Assembly: GCA_947258975.1 (NCBI GenBank)
Contig: CAMYKK010000003.1
Span: 150,503-214,502 of the forward strand
From: an uncultured Gammaproteobacteria bacterium
GTDB lineage: Bacteria; Pseudomonadota; Gammaproteobacteria; Arenicellales; JAANXG01
Reading direction: 5' to 3'
Length of the DNA stretch: 64,000 nucleotides
Both the position numbers and the translations under genes were made by a program. Positions within the stretch are counted from its first letter, which is position 1. Every line of letters begins with the position of its first letter. The notes beneath the pieces were generated by a model that searched no databases, was not told the origin of the DNA, and saw only the letters and a list, made by a program, of their open reading frames with translations. This document shows, piece after piece, positions 8,671 through 17,011 of this stretch.

Positions 8671-9189
8671 ATGAAAACGTACGTAATACGATTCGTCCTG
8701 CCGCTGATCGGCACCACACTACTGGGTATGGGTCAGGCCGAGGCGCGGCAGTCCCATCTTCCGAATCACCAGCGCGTAGCGCAAGCGGCTGATGATTTCG
8801 AACAGGCGGCGGAGCACATGCATCATCACCTCCACCATATCCTGGGACGCGCTCACCTGACCAAATCGGCGCGCAAGCTCATCCGGGCCGCGAGACTATA
8901 CCGGCGCGCCCTCGAACCGCACGCGCCGCGCCGGCATCAGCGTCGGTTATTCGAAGAACTCGCTGCGGGTTTTCACGATTTTCGCAGCCAATACCGGTAT
9001 ACCTATCTCCCCGGGTCGCACCGCACCCACCAAGCGTTACGCCGGTTGCAGGGGTCGTTTCGGGATCTCAGACGTGAAACCCGCCATGCCCGTCGCCATC
9101 GCTACCAGTATCGGAGCTATGGCGGCGGCCGCAAAGATTATCCATGGTGGCCGAACAAGGGTGTTGTGGTGCTGGATGATTCACCCTAG
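8671..9189 (+). CDS. Exported His/Arg-rich protein of unknown function
   Basis: The predicted protein is 172 aa from ATG at 8671, where AAAGGAG lies upstream; the track start at 8566 is 35 codons too long. A signal peptide (about residues 1-24) precedes a mature chain very rich in His and Arg, including HMHHHLHHILGRAH and repeated RR pairs. Helical segments and an aromatic, Gly-rich C-terminus follow. The histidine cluster could bind metal, but no family is recognised. Confidence 0.75.
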   Translation: MKTYVIRFVLPLIGTTLLGMGQAEARQSHLPNHQRVAQAADDFEQAAEHMHHHLHHILGRAHLTKSARKLIRAARLYRRALEPHAPRRHQRRLFEELAAGFHDFRSQYRYTYLPGSHRTHQALRRLQGSFRDLRRETRHARRHRYQYRSYGGGRKDYPWWPNKGVVVLDDSP

Positions 9190-9239
9190 CTGCAGACACT
9201 ATAGCTACAACTGCCTCCGATTGCTCCTGCTGTGACTCG

Positions 9240-10145
9240 ATGACCAATCAACACAAAGCCTATATATTTGCTGCCATAACCGTGTTGTTGTGGTCGACCG
9301 TCGCTTCCGCGTTCAAGCTGTCACTTCGTTATATGGACTCCATTCAGCTGCTGTTTTACGCGAACCTGGTATCGGTGATTACTTTATTTGCAATCTTGCT
9401 CATCCAGAAAAAGCTTCACGTATTGCGTACCTATTCGCGGCAAGATCTGGTTCATGCGGCGCTATTGGGGACTCTAAGCCCCTTCTTGTACTACCTGGTG
9501 CTGTTCAAGGCCTACGACCTATTACCGGCGCAGGAAGCGCAACCACTGAACTACACCTGGGCGATAACGCTCACTCTGTTGTCCGTCCCTTTACTCAAGC
9601 AACGCATCGCGACCAGGCAGTTGCTGGCGATCTTGATCAGTTACTTGGGAGTCGTCATCATCTCCACCCATGGTGAGTTGTTGTCACTGCGGTTCAGCAA
9701 CGCCACCGGAGTGGCGCTCGCCCTGGGCAGCACGGTGATTTGGGCGATATACTGGATTTACAATACCAAGGATCGTAAAGACCCGGTGGCAAGCTTGTTT
9801 CTGAATTTCCTGTTTGGTTTGCCACTGGTATTCATTGCGGTGGTCGTTCTTTCGGACCTTCACATCGGGCATACCCTGGGATGGGTTGGGGCGGCATATG
9901 TGGGATTGTTCGAGATGGGTATCGCGTTCGTGCTGTGGCTAAATGCGCTGCGTCTGACGTGCGCCACTGCCAGTGTGGCAAATCTCATATTTTTCTCGCC
10001 ATTTTTGTCGCTGATCTTTATTCATTTTCTGGTTGGGGAGAAAATACTGGAATCGACACTGGTAGGTTTAGTGTTTATCGTGGCGGGAAATATTTTGCAG
10101 CAAGTCGGAAAAAAACCCATGCAGCCTGCGCCGGTCGCGGACTGA
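9240..10145 (+). CDS. EamA/DMT superfamily transporter
   Basis: The 301-aa inner-membrane protein has about ten hydrophobic helices arranged as two EamA repeats. The first begins YIFAAITVLLWSTVASAFKLSL and the second around VALALGSTVIWAIYWI. Members export amino acids, metabolites or drugs; the substrate cannot be read from sequence. A second EamA gene lies at 21356 with only family-level similarity. A basic tail ends the protein. Confidence 0.88.
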   Translation: MTNQHKAYIFAAITVLLWSTVASAFKLSLRYMDSIQLLFYANLVSVITLFAILLIQKKLHVLRTYSRQDLVHAALLGTLSPFLYYLVLFKAYDLLPAQEAQPLNYTWAITLTLLSVPLLKQRIATRQLLAILISYLGVVIISTHGELLSLRFSNATGVALALGSTVIWAIYWIYNTKDRKDPVASLFLNFLFGLPLVFIAVVVLSDLHIGHTLGWVGAAYVGLFEMGIAFVLWLNALRLTCATASVANLIFFSPFLSLIFIHFLVGEKILESTLVGLVFIVAGNILQQVGKKPMQPAPVAD

Positions 10146-10176
10146 TACCGGTGGTTGAAAAGAACAGGCGTAGCCC

Positions 10177-11022
10177 GTGAGACTTAGTATCGAGGAATTC
10201 CACAACTGGGCGAACAAGAGCATTACCCTGCTGGGTATGTCCGGCGTCGGCAAGACACATCTGTCAGGTATTCTGCGCCGGCATGACTGGTTCCACTACT
10301 CGGGAGACTATCGCATCGGTACGCGTTATCTCGATGAACCGATTCTCGACAACATCAAGCAACAGGCGATGGAAATGCCATTCCTGCGCGACCTGCTGCG
10401 CTCCGATTCGATCTACATCGGCCACAATATTACGGTGGACAATCTGGAGGCGGTGCTGAGTTTTGTCGGCAAACCCGGAGATCCGGACAAAGGCGGCCTG
10501 CCCATCAACGAGTTTGAACGACGACAGGAATTGTATCGGCTGGGCGAGATTGCAGCGATGAAGGACGTACCGGATTTCATACGCAAGGCGCGGCAAATAT
10601 ACGGCTACAAGAACTTCGTCAATGATGTGGGCGGTAGCTTGTGTGAATTGGAAGATGCCAGCTCGATGGAGGTGCTGGTCAAACATACATTAATTCTTTA
10701 CATTCAGGTGACCGCGGAGGATGAGGCTGAGTTGATCGAACGCGCGGAAGCCGATCCCAAACCGCTTTACTACCGGCCGGCTTTTTTAGAGCAACAATTG
10801 AGCGCCTACCTCAGGGATCAAGGTCTCTCTGGCCACGATGGGATTGATCCGGATGCTTTCACTCGTTGGGTGTTTCCGCGCTTGTTTCATGCGCGGGTCC
10901 CACGCTATGAGTCCATCGCTAAGCCACATGGCTATACGGTGACCTCCGCTGAGATCTCACAGGTAAGGGACGACGAGGATTTTTTGTCGCTACTCGAAGC
11001 GGCCATTGCTCGCCGTGCCTGA
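10177..11022 (+). CDS. P-loop ATPase of unknown function
   Basis: The 281-aa protein starts at GTG 10177, immediately after an in-frame stop. A Walker A motif GMSGVGKTHLS lies near the N-terminus (about 20-30). The following HDWFHYSGDYRIGTRYLDEPI and the later KNFVNDVGGSLCELED look like conserved nucleoside- or shikimate-kinase-style segments. A late segment LILYIQVTAEDEAELIERA follows. It resembles uncharacterised ATPases annotated in marine proteobacteria. Phosphotransfer is possible but the substrate is not known. The MaoC operon begins 64 bp downstream. Confidence 0.75.
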   Translation: MRLSIEEFHNWANKSITLLGMSGVGKTHLSGILRRHDWFHYSGDYRIGTRYLDEPILDNIKQQAMEMPFLRDLLRSDSIYIGHNITVDNLEAVLSFVGKPGDPDKGGLPINEFERRQELYRLGEIAAMKDVPDFIRKARQIYGYKNFVNDVGGSLCELEDASSMEVLVKHTLILYIQVTAEDEAELIERAEADPKPLYYRPAFLEQQLSAYLRDQGLSGHDGIDPDAFTRWVFPRLFHARVPRYESIAKPHGYTVTSAEISQVRDDEDFLSLLEAAIARRA

Positions 11023-11086
11023 TCGCTCCGGTGTCGTCCGGGATGTGTGGTATTGACCGCAATCGATTAATGGGAGTGAACAAGCT

Positions 11087-11593
11087 ATGGCGGTAAAGGA
11101 AGGTTGGCGGGGACGTTTTTTTGAGGATTTCGAAGTGGGCGATATCTACCGTCACCCACTCGGGCGCACTGTCACCACCACCGATAACATTTGGTTCACG
11201 CTGTTGACCCAAAACACGGCGCCAATTCATTTCGATCATCATTATTCCAAACAGACCGAATTCGGCCAACCGCTGGTCGACTCGACCTTTACGCTGGCAC
11301 TGGTGACGGGACAAAGCGTCACCGATATCTCGCAAAATGTGTTTGCGAATCTCGGTTGGGACGCGGTGACATTACCCAATCCCGTGTTCGAGGGCGACAC
11401 CATTTATTCGCAATCGGAGGTATTGGCCGCGCGCGAGTCGAAGTCCCGGGACAATGTGGGTATCGTTACGGTCAACACCATCGGCTATAACCAGTCTGGT
11501 ACGGTGGTGATCAGTTTTCAACGTACACTCATGGTGTATAAACGGGACTTCGCGCCGCAAATTCCGCGGCATGAACCGAACGGCGTGCCATGA
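11087..11593 (+). CDS. MaoC-family (R)-specific acyl-CoA dehydratase
   Basis: The 168-aa single hot-dog protein has the hydratase 2 motif in NTAPIHFDHHYSK (about 43-55), the position of the catalytic Asp/His. GRFFEDFEVGDIYRHPLGRTV is the usual N-terminal signature of mesaconyl-CoA hydratase-like members. It should hydrate or dehydrate an enoyl-CoA. Its stop overlaps the start of the MmgE/PrpD gene by ATGA, so it is the first gene of a translationally coupled acyl-CoA operon. Confidence 0.88.
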   Translation: MAVKEGWRGRFFEDFEVGDIYRHPLGRTVTTTDNIWFTLLTQNTAPIHFDHHYSKQTEFGQPLVDSTFTLALVTGQSVTDISQNVFANLGWDAVTLPNPVFEGDTIYSQSEVLAARESKSRDNVGIVTVNTIGYNQSGTVVISFQRTLMVYKRDFAPQIPRHEPNGVP

Positions 11594-13005
11594 CTGACGC
11601 CACGCAAAACGTGACGCGGGAGCTCGCCGCATTCCTGGCGAACTTATCGTTTACGATGCTGCCGGACGACGTTGTGGCGCGCACCGAGGAGCTGTTCCTT
11701 GACTGGATGGCCTCGGCATTCGCGGGCCGGGCGGCGCCTCCGGTGGTTGCTCTGGAGCGCTTTGCCGACAGCATGGGCCCCGCCACTGGGCCCAGTGAGA
11801 TCCTGGTGTCACGACGGCGCACCTCGCCATTATTCGCCGCGTTGGTTAATGCGGCCAGTTCGCACGTGGTGGAGCAGGACGATGTCCACAATGGTTCGGT
11901 GTTACATCCGGGCACGGTGGTATTTCCCGCGGTGTTGGCGGCTGGACAGTCCATCGGCGCCACGGGGCAAGACCTGATCACCGCCGCTACGGCGGGTTAC
12001 GAGGCGGGCGTCCGCATTGGAGAGTTTCTCGGCCGCTCTCATTATCGTGTATTTCATACCACCGGCACTGCGGGAACGTTGGCCGCCGCCGCTGCGGTGG
12101 CGCGTTTGCTGCGGCTCGACGGGGACACCATGCTGCATGCGTTGGGCAACGCGGGGACGCAGGCCGCGGGCCTGTGGGAGTTTTTGCGCGAGGGCGCGGA
12201 TTCCAAGCAACTCCACACCGCAAAGGCCGCCGCTGACGGCGTGTTGTCGGCGTATCTCGCGAGCGAAGGATTTACCGGTGCGCATCAAATCCTGACCGGC
12301 AAGCAAGGCATGGCCGCGGGAATGTCGGTGGATGCCGACCCCGCGCGCCTCACTGATCAATTGGGAAAGCGATGGGCGTTGACCGAGACATCATTCAAGT
12401 TCCATGCCTCGTGCCGCCACACGCACCCTGCCGCCGACGCGCTTTGCCAACTGATGCATCGCCTGGGATTGGGGCACCAAGACATCGTGCGCGTGGACAC
12501 CCATGTACACCAGGCCGCGATCGATGTGCTGGGGCCGGTCAGCGCCCCGCGGACCGTGCATCAAGCGAAATTCTGCATGGGGTTTGTATTGGCGTTGCTG
12601 GCGGTCCGCGGCCGCGCGGGCGTCGATGATTTTAACGATGAAACGTTGAATGACCCGGTAATTATTGATTGGAGCCAGCGGGTGGTCATGGTGTGTGATC
12701 CGGAAGTGGAAGCGGCGTATCCGCAACGCTGGCTGGGTAAAGTGAGAGTGACGACCCGGGATGGACGGGTTCATGAAATGCGCGTGGACGCGCCCCGGGG
12801 TGACCCCGGCAATCCGCTCAGCCGACCACAACTAGAGAACAAGGCGCTGCGGTTGGCGGCCTATAGGCAGGCGGCAACACCAGATGAGATGCACGGCCTC
12901 ATCCAACTGGCTTGGAATCTGCGCGACACGGGCAGTATTCAGTCGCTCTTTGCCGGCGGATTCGGGAAGCACCACCGGCAAGGCGCCGCAGGTGCTTGGG
13001 TGTGA
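11590..13005 (+). CDS. MmgE/PrpD family protein
   Basis: The 471-aa protein has the MmgE/PrpD layout: an all-helical domain with FLDWMASAFAG, HVVEQDDVH with SVLHPGTVVFPA, and AATAGYEAGVRIG, then the smaller lid domain with SFKFHASCRHTHPAADA. Known members include 2-methylcitrate dehydratase and cis-aconitate decarboxylase. The neighbours suggest a branched or dicarboxylic acyl substrate; the exact reaction is not determined. It overlaps the gene before it (ATGA) and the gene after it (GTGA). Confidence 0.88.
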   Translation: MTDATQNVTRELAAFLANLSFTMLPDDVVARTEELFLDWMASAFAGRAAPPVVALERFADSMGPATGPSEILVSRRRTSPLFAALVNAASSHVVEQDDVHNGSVLHPGTVVFPAVLAAGQSIGATGQDLITAATAGYEAGVRIGEFLGRSHYRVFHTTGTAGTLAAAAAVARLLRLDGDTMLHALGNAGTQAAGLWEFLREGADSKQLHTAKAAADGVLSAYLASEGFTGAHQILTGKQGMAAGMSVDADPARLTDQLGKRWALTETSFKFHASCRHTHPAADALCQLMHRLGLGHQDIVRVDTHVHQAAIDVLGPVSAPRTVHQAKFCMGFVLALLAVRGRAGVDDFNDETLNDPVIIDWSQRVVMVCDPEVEAAYPQRWLGKVRVTTRDGRVHEMRVDAPRGDPGNPLSRPQLENKALRLAAYRQAATPDEMHGLIQLAWNLRDTGSIQSLFAGGFGKHHRQGAAGAWV

Positions 13006-14159
13006 CCGGTTCTCGCGATTACAACGAACTGCGCGGCCCGGTCGGCGATCTATGCCGTCGCTATCCGGATGAATATTGGCGCCGCATCGATCGCGAGCGT
13101 CTGTATCCACAGGAATTTGTCCATGCGTTGACCGAGGCGGGCTGGCTGGGGGCCTTGATTCCTGAGCAATACGGCGGCTCCGGACTGGGTATCGCCGAGG
13201 CATCGGTGATTCTCGAGCAGATCAACCGCTGCGGGGGTAACGCGGCGGCGTGTCATGCGCAGATGTATACCATGGGCACGGTGCTGCGCCACGGTTCTGC
13301 GCAACAAAAGCAACGCTATCTGCCCAAGATCGCCAGCGGTGCATTGCGGCTGCAGGCATTTGCCGTCACCGAACCGAGCGCCGGCAGCGACACCACCAAG
13401 ATCCGCACCACCGCTATCCACAATGGCAACCGCTATGTCATCAACGGTCAAAAGGTATGGACATCACGGGTGCAGCATTCGGATTTGATGCTGCTGTTCG
13501 CGCGCACCACCCCGGTTGAACAAGTCGCCAAAAAGACCGACGGCCTGTCGGTGTTTCTGGTGGACCTGCGTGAGGCCATCGGCAACGGGCTGACGGTGAA
13601 GCCTATTGACACCATGATCAACCACGAAACCAATGAGTTGTATTTCGACGATCTTGAAGTACTCGAGGAGAATTTGATCGGCGAGCAGGGCAAAGGGTTC
13701 CGCTATCTGCTCGATGGATTGAATGCTGAGCGCATCCTGATCGCCGCGGAGTGTATTGGGGACGGGGACTGGTTTGTCGAGCGCGCCACTGCGTATGCGC
13801 GGGAACGCGTGGTGTTCGATCGGCCCATAGGTCAAAATCAGGGGATTCAGTTTCCGCTGGCTCACGCCTACGCCAAGCTGCGTGCCGCAGACCTGATGCG
13901 CTATCGCGCCGCCGAGTTGTTCGATAACGGATTTCCCTGCGGGGCCGAGGCGAACATGGCGAAGTTATTGGCCGCTGATGCCTCTTGGGAGGCCGCGAAT
14001 GCTGCATTGCAGACCCACGGTGGGTATGGATTCGCCAGCGAATACGACGTGGAGCGAAAGTTTCGCGAGACGCGCCTGTTCCAAGTAGCACCGATTTCCA
14101 CCAATCTGATTTTGTCTTACATCGCAGAGCACGTGCTCGGTCTGCCGAGGTCGTTTTGA
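13002..14159 (+). CDS. Acyl-CoA dehydrogenase
   Basis: The predicted protein is 385 aa. GTG at 13002 is chosen because it overlaps the preceding stop (GTGA) and starts the protein at the N-terminal helical domain; the track start at 13912-type upstream position (12912) lies inside the prpD-like gene. FAD signatures AFAVTEPSAGSD and QTHGGYGF are present, as is RVVFDRPIGQNQGIQFPLA. The catalytic base region is DGLNAERILIAAECIG. It oxidises an acyl-CoA to an enoyl-CoA. It is gene three of the operon. Confidence 0.9.
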   Translation: MTGSRDYNELRGPVGDLCRRYPDEYWRRIDRERLYPQEFVHALTEAGWLGALIPEQYGGSGLGIAEASVILEQINRCGGNAAACHAQMYTMGTVLRHGSAQQKQRYLPKIASGALRLQAFAVTEPSAGSDTTKIRTTAIHNGNRYVINGQKVWTSRVQHSDLMLLFARTTPVEQVAKKTDGLSVFLVDLREAIGNGLTVKPIDTMINHETNELYFDDLEVLEENLIGEQGKGFRYLLDGLNAERILIAAECIGDGDWFVERATAYARERVVFDRPIGQNQGIQFPLAHAYAKLRAADLMRYRAAELFDNGFPCGAEANMAKLLAADASWEAANAALQTHGGYGFASEYDVERKFRETRLFQVAPISTNLILSYIAEHVLGLPRSF

Positions 14160-14161
14160 AC

Positions 14162-15293
14162 GTGCTGCCGCTGGACGGCGTCATCGTAGTGTCGTTGGAA
14201 CAAGCGGTGTCCGCCCCGTTCGCGACGCGCCAACTCGCCGACCTCGGCGCAACGGTGATAAAAATTGAGCGGCCTGGAGACGGTGATTTTGCGCGACACT
14301 ACGACAAAACCGTGTACGGCATGTCGAGCCACTTTGTGTGGCTCAACCGCTCCAAACAGAGCTTGACCTTGGATATCAAGCATCCGCTGGCCGGGGATGT
14401 CCTCCATCGGTTATTGACCCGCGCGGATGTATACGTGCAGAACCTGGCGCCCGGCGCCGCCGCACGGGCCGGACTGGACTCGGCCGTTATCGCACAACAC
14501 AATGCAAGATTGATCCAGTGCAATATCTCCGGTTATGGGAAAGGTGGTCCATACGAGCACAAGAAGGCCTATGACCTGTTGGTGCAGTGTGAGACGGGCC
14601 TGGTGTCCACTACCGGCACCGGTGCCGACATGGTAAAGGTGGGCGTGTCCATTGCCGACATCGCAGCCGGCATGTACGCGTACAGCGGCATTTTGACTGC
14701 CTTGTATCAGCGTGAAAAAACCGGCCGGGGGACGGTGCTCGATGTGTCGCTGTTTGATGCGCTCGGAGAATGGATGGGATATCCCGCCTATTACACCGCC
14801 TACGGGGGCGCGGCGCCGCCGCGCAGCGGTTTGAGTCACGCGACCATCGCTCCCTATGGACCGTACGCAACGGGTGACCGTCGATGGGTGATGTTGGGAA
14901 TTCAAAACGAACGGGAATGGCAGGCATTTTGCCGCGAGGTGATAGGTCAACCCGAACTCGTCGCTGACGCCCGCTTTCAGAGCAACTCGCAACGGGTCGC
15001 GAATCGTGAGGATATGGATGAGTTTATCGCCACTGCCTTCAACTCATCTTCTACAGTGGAAGATCGGTCTCCAGGGAAAAGGCCAATAAAATCAATGGTC
15101 GGATCTTGAATTCTGCTCAAGTGTAGTGCCACGTATAGCCTTGCAAGCCCTGCTTCCCCCCATGGTGATGCACGGCGTCGAGGCAAGGATGGATCGAGTG
15201 CCGTCGTTGGGGGAACATAGCCACGAAATCCTGCGCGACCTTGGGTATGGGGACGATGATATCCACCGCCTCCAAGATGAAGCGGCGATATAG
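14162..15293 (+). pseudogene. CaiB/family III CoA-transferase, interrupted
   Basis: The N-terminal two thirds is intact in one frame: LPLDGVIVVSLEQAVSAPFA, IKIERPGDGDFAR, QCNISGYGKGGPYEHKKAYD with the catalytic-Asp region, and DVSLFDALGEWMGYPAYYTA. After DEFIATAF near 15045 the family match stops and the frame ends at TGA 15107-15109. The true family C-terminus reappears in another frame at about 15123-15293 (ALLPPMVMHGVEARMDRVP, then SLGEHSHEILRDLGYG). About 50 residues between are missing, replaced by about 75 bp bounded by CTACA and TGTAG. A start at TTG 14156 is also possible. The enzyme is probably inactive. Confidence 0.75.
15051..15126. mobile_element. Candidate small inverted-repeat insertion in caiB
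   Basis: This 76-bp segment separates the two parts of the CoA-transferase gene. It begins CTACAGTGGAAGATC and ends with GATCTTGAATTC...TGTAG, so the termini CTACA/TGTAG and internal AAGATC/GATCTT are inverted. It has no coding capacity and no clear target duplication. It is more likely a MITE-like remnant or deletion scar than an intact element. Confidence 0.35.
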
Positions 15294-15326
15294 CCCGTAC
15301 CACGCACCGGCTCGTCGTGTGCATAA

Positions 15327-15343
15327 GGCCGGACTATCCGGCC
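15327..15343. terminator. Strong hairpin downstream of the acyl-CoA operon
   Basis: GGCCGGA-CTA-TCCGGCC is a perfect seven-pair stem with a three-base loop, 34 bp after the residual caiB stop. No T-run follows, so it would be a weak or Rho-assisted terminator. A similar but imperfect GGCCGGACTACCCCGGC occurs on the minus strand near 5700. Confidence 0.4.
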
Positions 15344-15383
15344 CCTACCCAGCCGGCGGTTTCCATCATGAATGTGTGCGCAT

Positions 15384-15594
15384 GAGGGCTTGTCCTCGCA
15401 AAGCAGAGGGCTTGTCCTCGCAAAGCAGAGGGCTTGTCCTCGCGCAGCAGAGGGCTTGTCCTCGCACTGCGCTTGTCCCCGCACAGCAGGGGAACTACGC
15501 GCAGCACAAGCGCAGCGGAGGGCTTGTCCTCGCGTAGCGGAGGGCTTGTCCTCGCACTGCGACTACGCGCAGCACAAGCGCAGCACAGGCGGTG
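15384..15594. repeat. Tandem/compound repeat of a 22-bp unit
   Basis: GAGGGCTTGTCCTCGCAAAGCA and close variants occur about six times, three of them head to tail at the left end. Each unit can fold through GAGG...CCTC. Between units lie two copies of ACTACGCGCAGCACAAGCGCAG, which contains the reverse complement of the dispersed repeat core CTGCGCGTAGT. Both strands stay open over the repeats only because the unit lacks stops; no protein family is seen. Confidence 0.85.
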
Positions 15595-15689
15595 TTCCGC
15601 CTCAGGCTGATAACAGCACATGTTAATGGCTGATTAGGCCCAGATTTTCCCCCGGATCTTTAAACATTGTCTTTAAGTGTGCGGTATCG

Positions 15690-16640
15690 TTACTGCGTCA
15701 CTATGCGCGGTTTTAATATTACGGAAATGGCTCGCCGGTTTCGCTGTCGACCCACAGCCGTATTATTGTCTGCGATTGGGCGAATCTCACCATATCCTAC
15801 CGTACTGATGCGACTGCCTTCGATACCGTAGTCGCGAATGAATTTTGTCTTCACCGCATTGGCGCGGCGCTGCGACAAACCTTGGTTGTACGCTTCGGTA
15901 CCGATCCAATCAGTATGTCCTTCAATGGTCATGCTGATATCCGGGCTCTGCCTAAGAATTTGGGCGATTTCTTCAAACTGGGGTGTATAGACTTTTCTAA
16001 TGTCATACTTGTCAAAGTCGAACTCCACCAAGAGTTCATAGGTATCAATCACCTCGTTCTGCCGCGGTACGGATTCGGGTTGGGCCACAGGCGCAGGTTG
16101 TGATGCGGCCACAGTTTTGGGTTTTCGAAAATGCCAGTTTAGAGCCAGTCCTAACGCTTTATCGGAATTTGACTCATCGCCTAGGTCGAAGAAAACCTGG
16201 TATCCCAAACGCAGTTCGAGATTATTCGATAGATCTCCCGATACGCCGAAACCGCCTTGAATCTGCTGGGTGCTGCTATCAGTAGCGTTATCAACATCAA
16301 AGGCACTGACTCCGGCCGAGAGATACGGTTTCCACTTTTTGACGCCGAAAAATCGATAACCGTTGATATTAGCGTGGTCAGTACCCACCTCACCGCTGAA
16401 ATCGGTTCCCAGCGTCAGGTCTAGCGCCCACTGATCGTTGAACTGATATCCAATCAATCCGTTCAACATCTTGGATGAGTGACCGGGAGAGCTGGTTGGA
16501 ATATCAACCACCCGGGAATTATCTAACGCCAGCGCGCTGGCTCCCAAACCTAGGTAAACATTCCCCTCGGATTCAGCCGAAGCAGAATAGGCATAAATAC
16601 TCATGAAGGTCGCTAAGCCTAGAACGCGTAATTTTCTCAT
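15690..16640 (-). CDS. OmpA-family outer-membrane protein
   Basis: The 316-aa precursor has a signal peptide (about residues 1-22, ending ASA), an eight-strand beta-barrel domain typical of OmpA_membrane/OprF-like proteins (GNVYLGLGASALAL through LALNWHF, about 25-170), a Pro/Ala linker (QPAPVAQPESVP), and a C-terminal peptidoglycan-binding OmpA domain with FDFDKYDI, IEGHTDWIGT and NQGLSQRRANAVK. It anchors the outer membrane to the cell wall. The repeat patch lies just beyond its 3' end. Confidence 0.93.
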   Translation of the reverse strand: MRKLRVLGLATFMSIYAYSASAESEGNVYLGLGASALALDNSRVVDIPTSSPGHSSKMLNGLIGYQFNDQWALDLTLGTDFSGEVGTDHANINGYRFFGVKKWKPYLSAGVSAFDVDNATDSSTQQIQGGFGVSGDLSNNLELRLGYQVFFDLGDESNSDKALGLALNWHFRKPKTVAASQPAPVAQPESVPRQNEVIDTYELLVEFDFDKYDIRKVYTPQFEEIAQILRQSPDISMTIEGHTDWIGTEAYNQGLSQRRANAVKTKFIRDYGIEGSRISTVGYGEIRPIADNNTAVGRQRNRRAISVILKPRIVTQ

Positions 16641-17011
16641 CTCTTTATTTTCCCTTTCGCCATTGTCGGTCTGGCATAAGTTTTGCGGTGCTTGTAAGTG
16701 TATGTAAGTGCATTATTCTATCCTAAACAAAGGGGAGTGGTTTTAGCAATGGAATATCGCGCTGTGTCGCGCCGAGACATTCCGGCCGCTTAACGTCCGG
16801 AGTGTTCGTTCTCCATATTTCCGAGATTGGGATCAATCCCGTGTGTCTCGACCTAACTGCAAGAAATACGCGCGTCCGTGCTGTGGCGCCACCATCGCGG
16901 CCGCCCCGATGCGCAACTCGCTCCTTCCCGGGCGCCGGCTATCCCGTGAGCTGTCACATCGGCGTTGGGTCACCCAGGTGTGCCGACCCGACTGCGGAAT
17001 CTTCACGCCGT
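16641..17011. other. Region between the OmpA-like gene and mmsA
   Basis: This 371-bp stretch has no supported gene. The part next to the OmpA-like start is AT-richer and should hold its promoter on the minus strand, but no good hexamer pair was recognised. The remainder lies downstream of mmsA. Confidence 0.45.

Noticed and set aside
15384-15594. CRISPR-like array
   Set aside because: Units are directly adjacent or separated by related sequence, with no unique spacers of constant length and no cas genes.
15092-15621. Minus-strand ORFs encoding repeated CARTSPLLREDKPS-like peptides
   Set aside because: They come from the tandem repeat lacking stops in that frame; no start signal or family.
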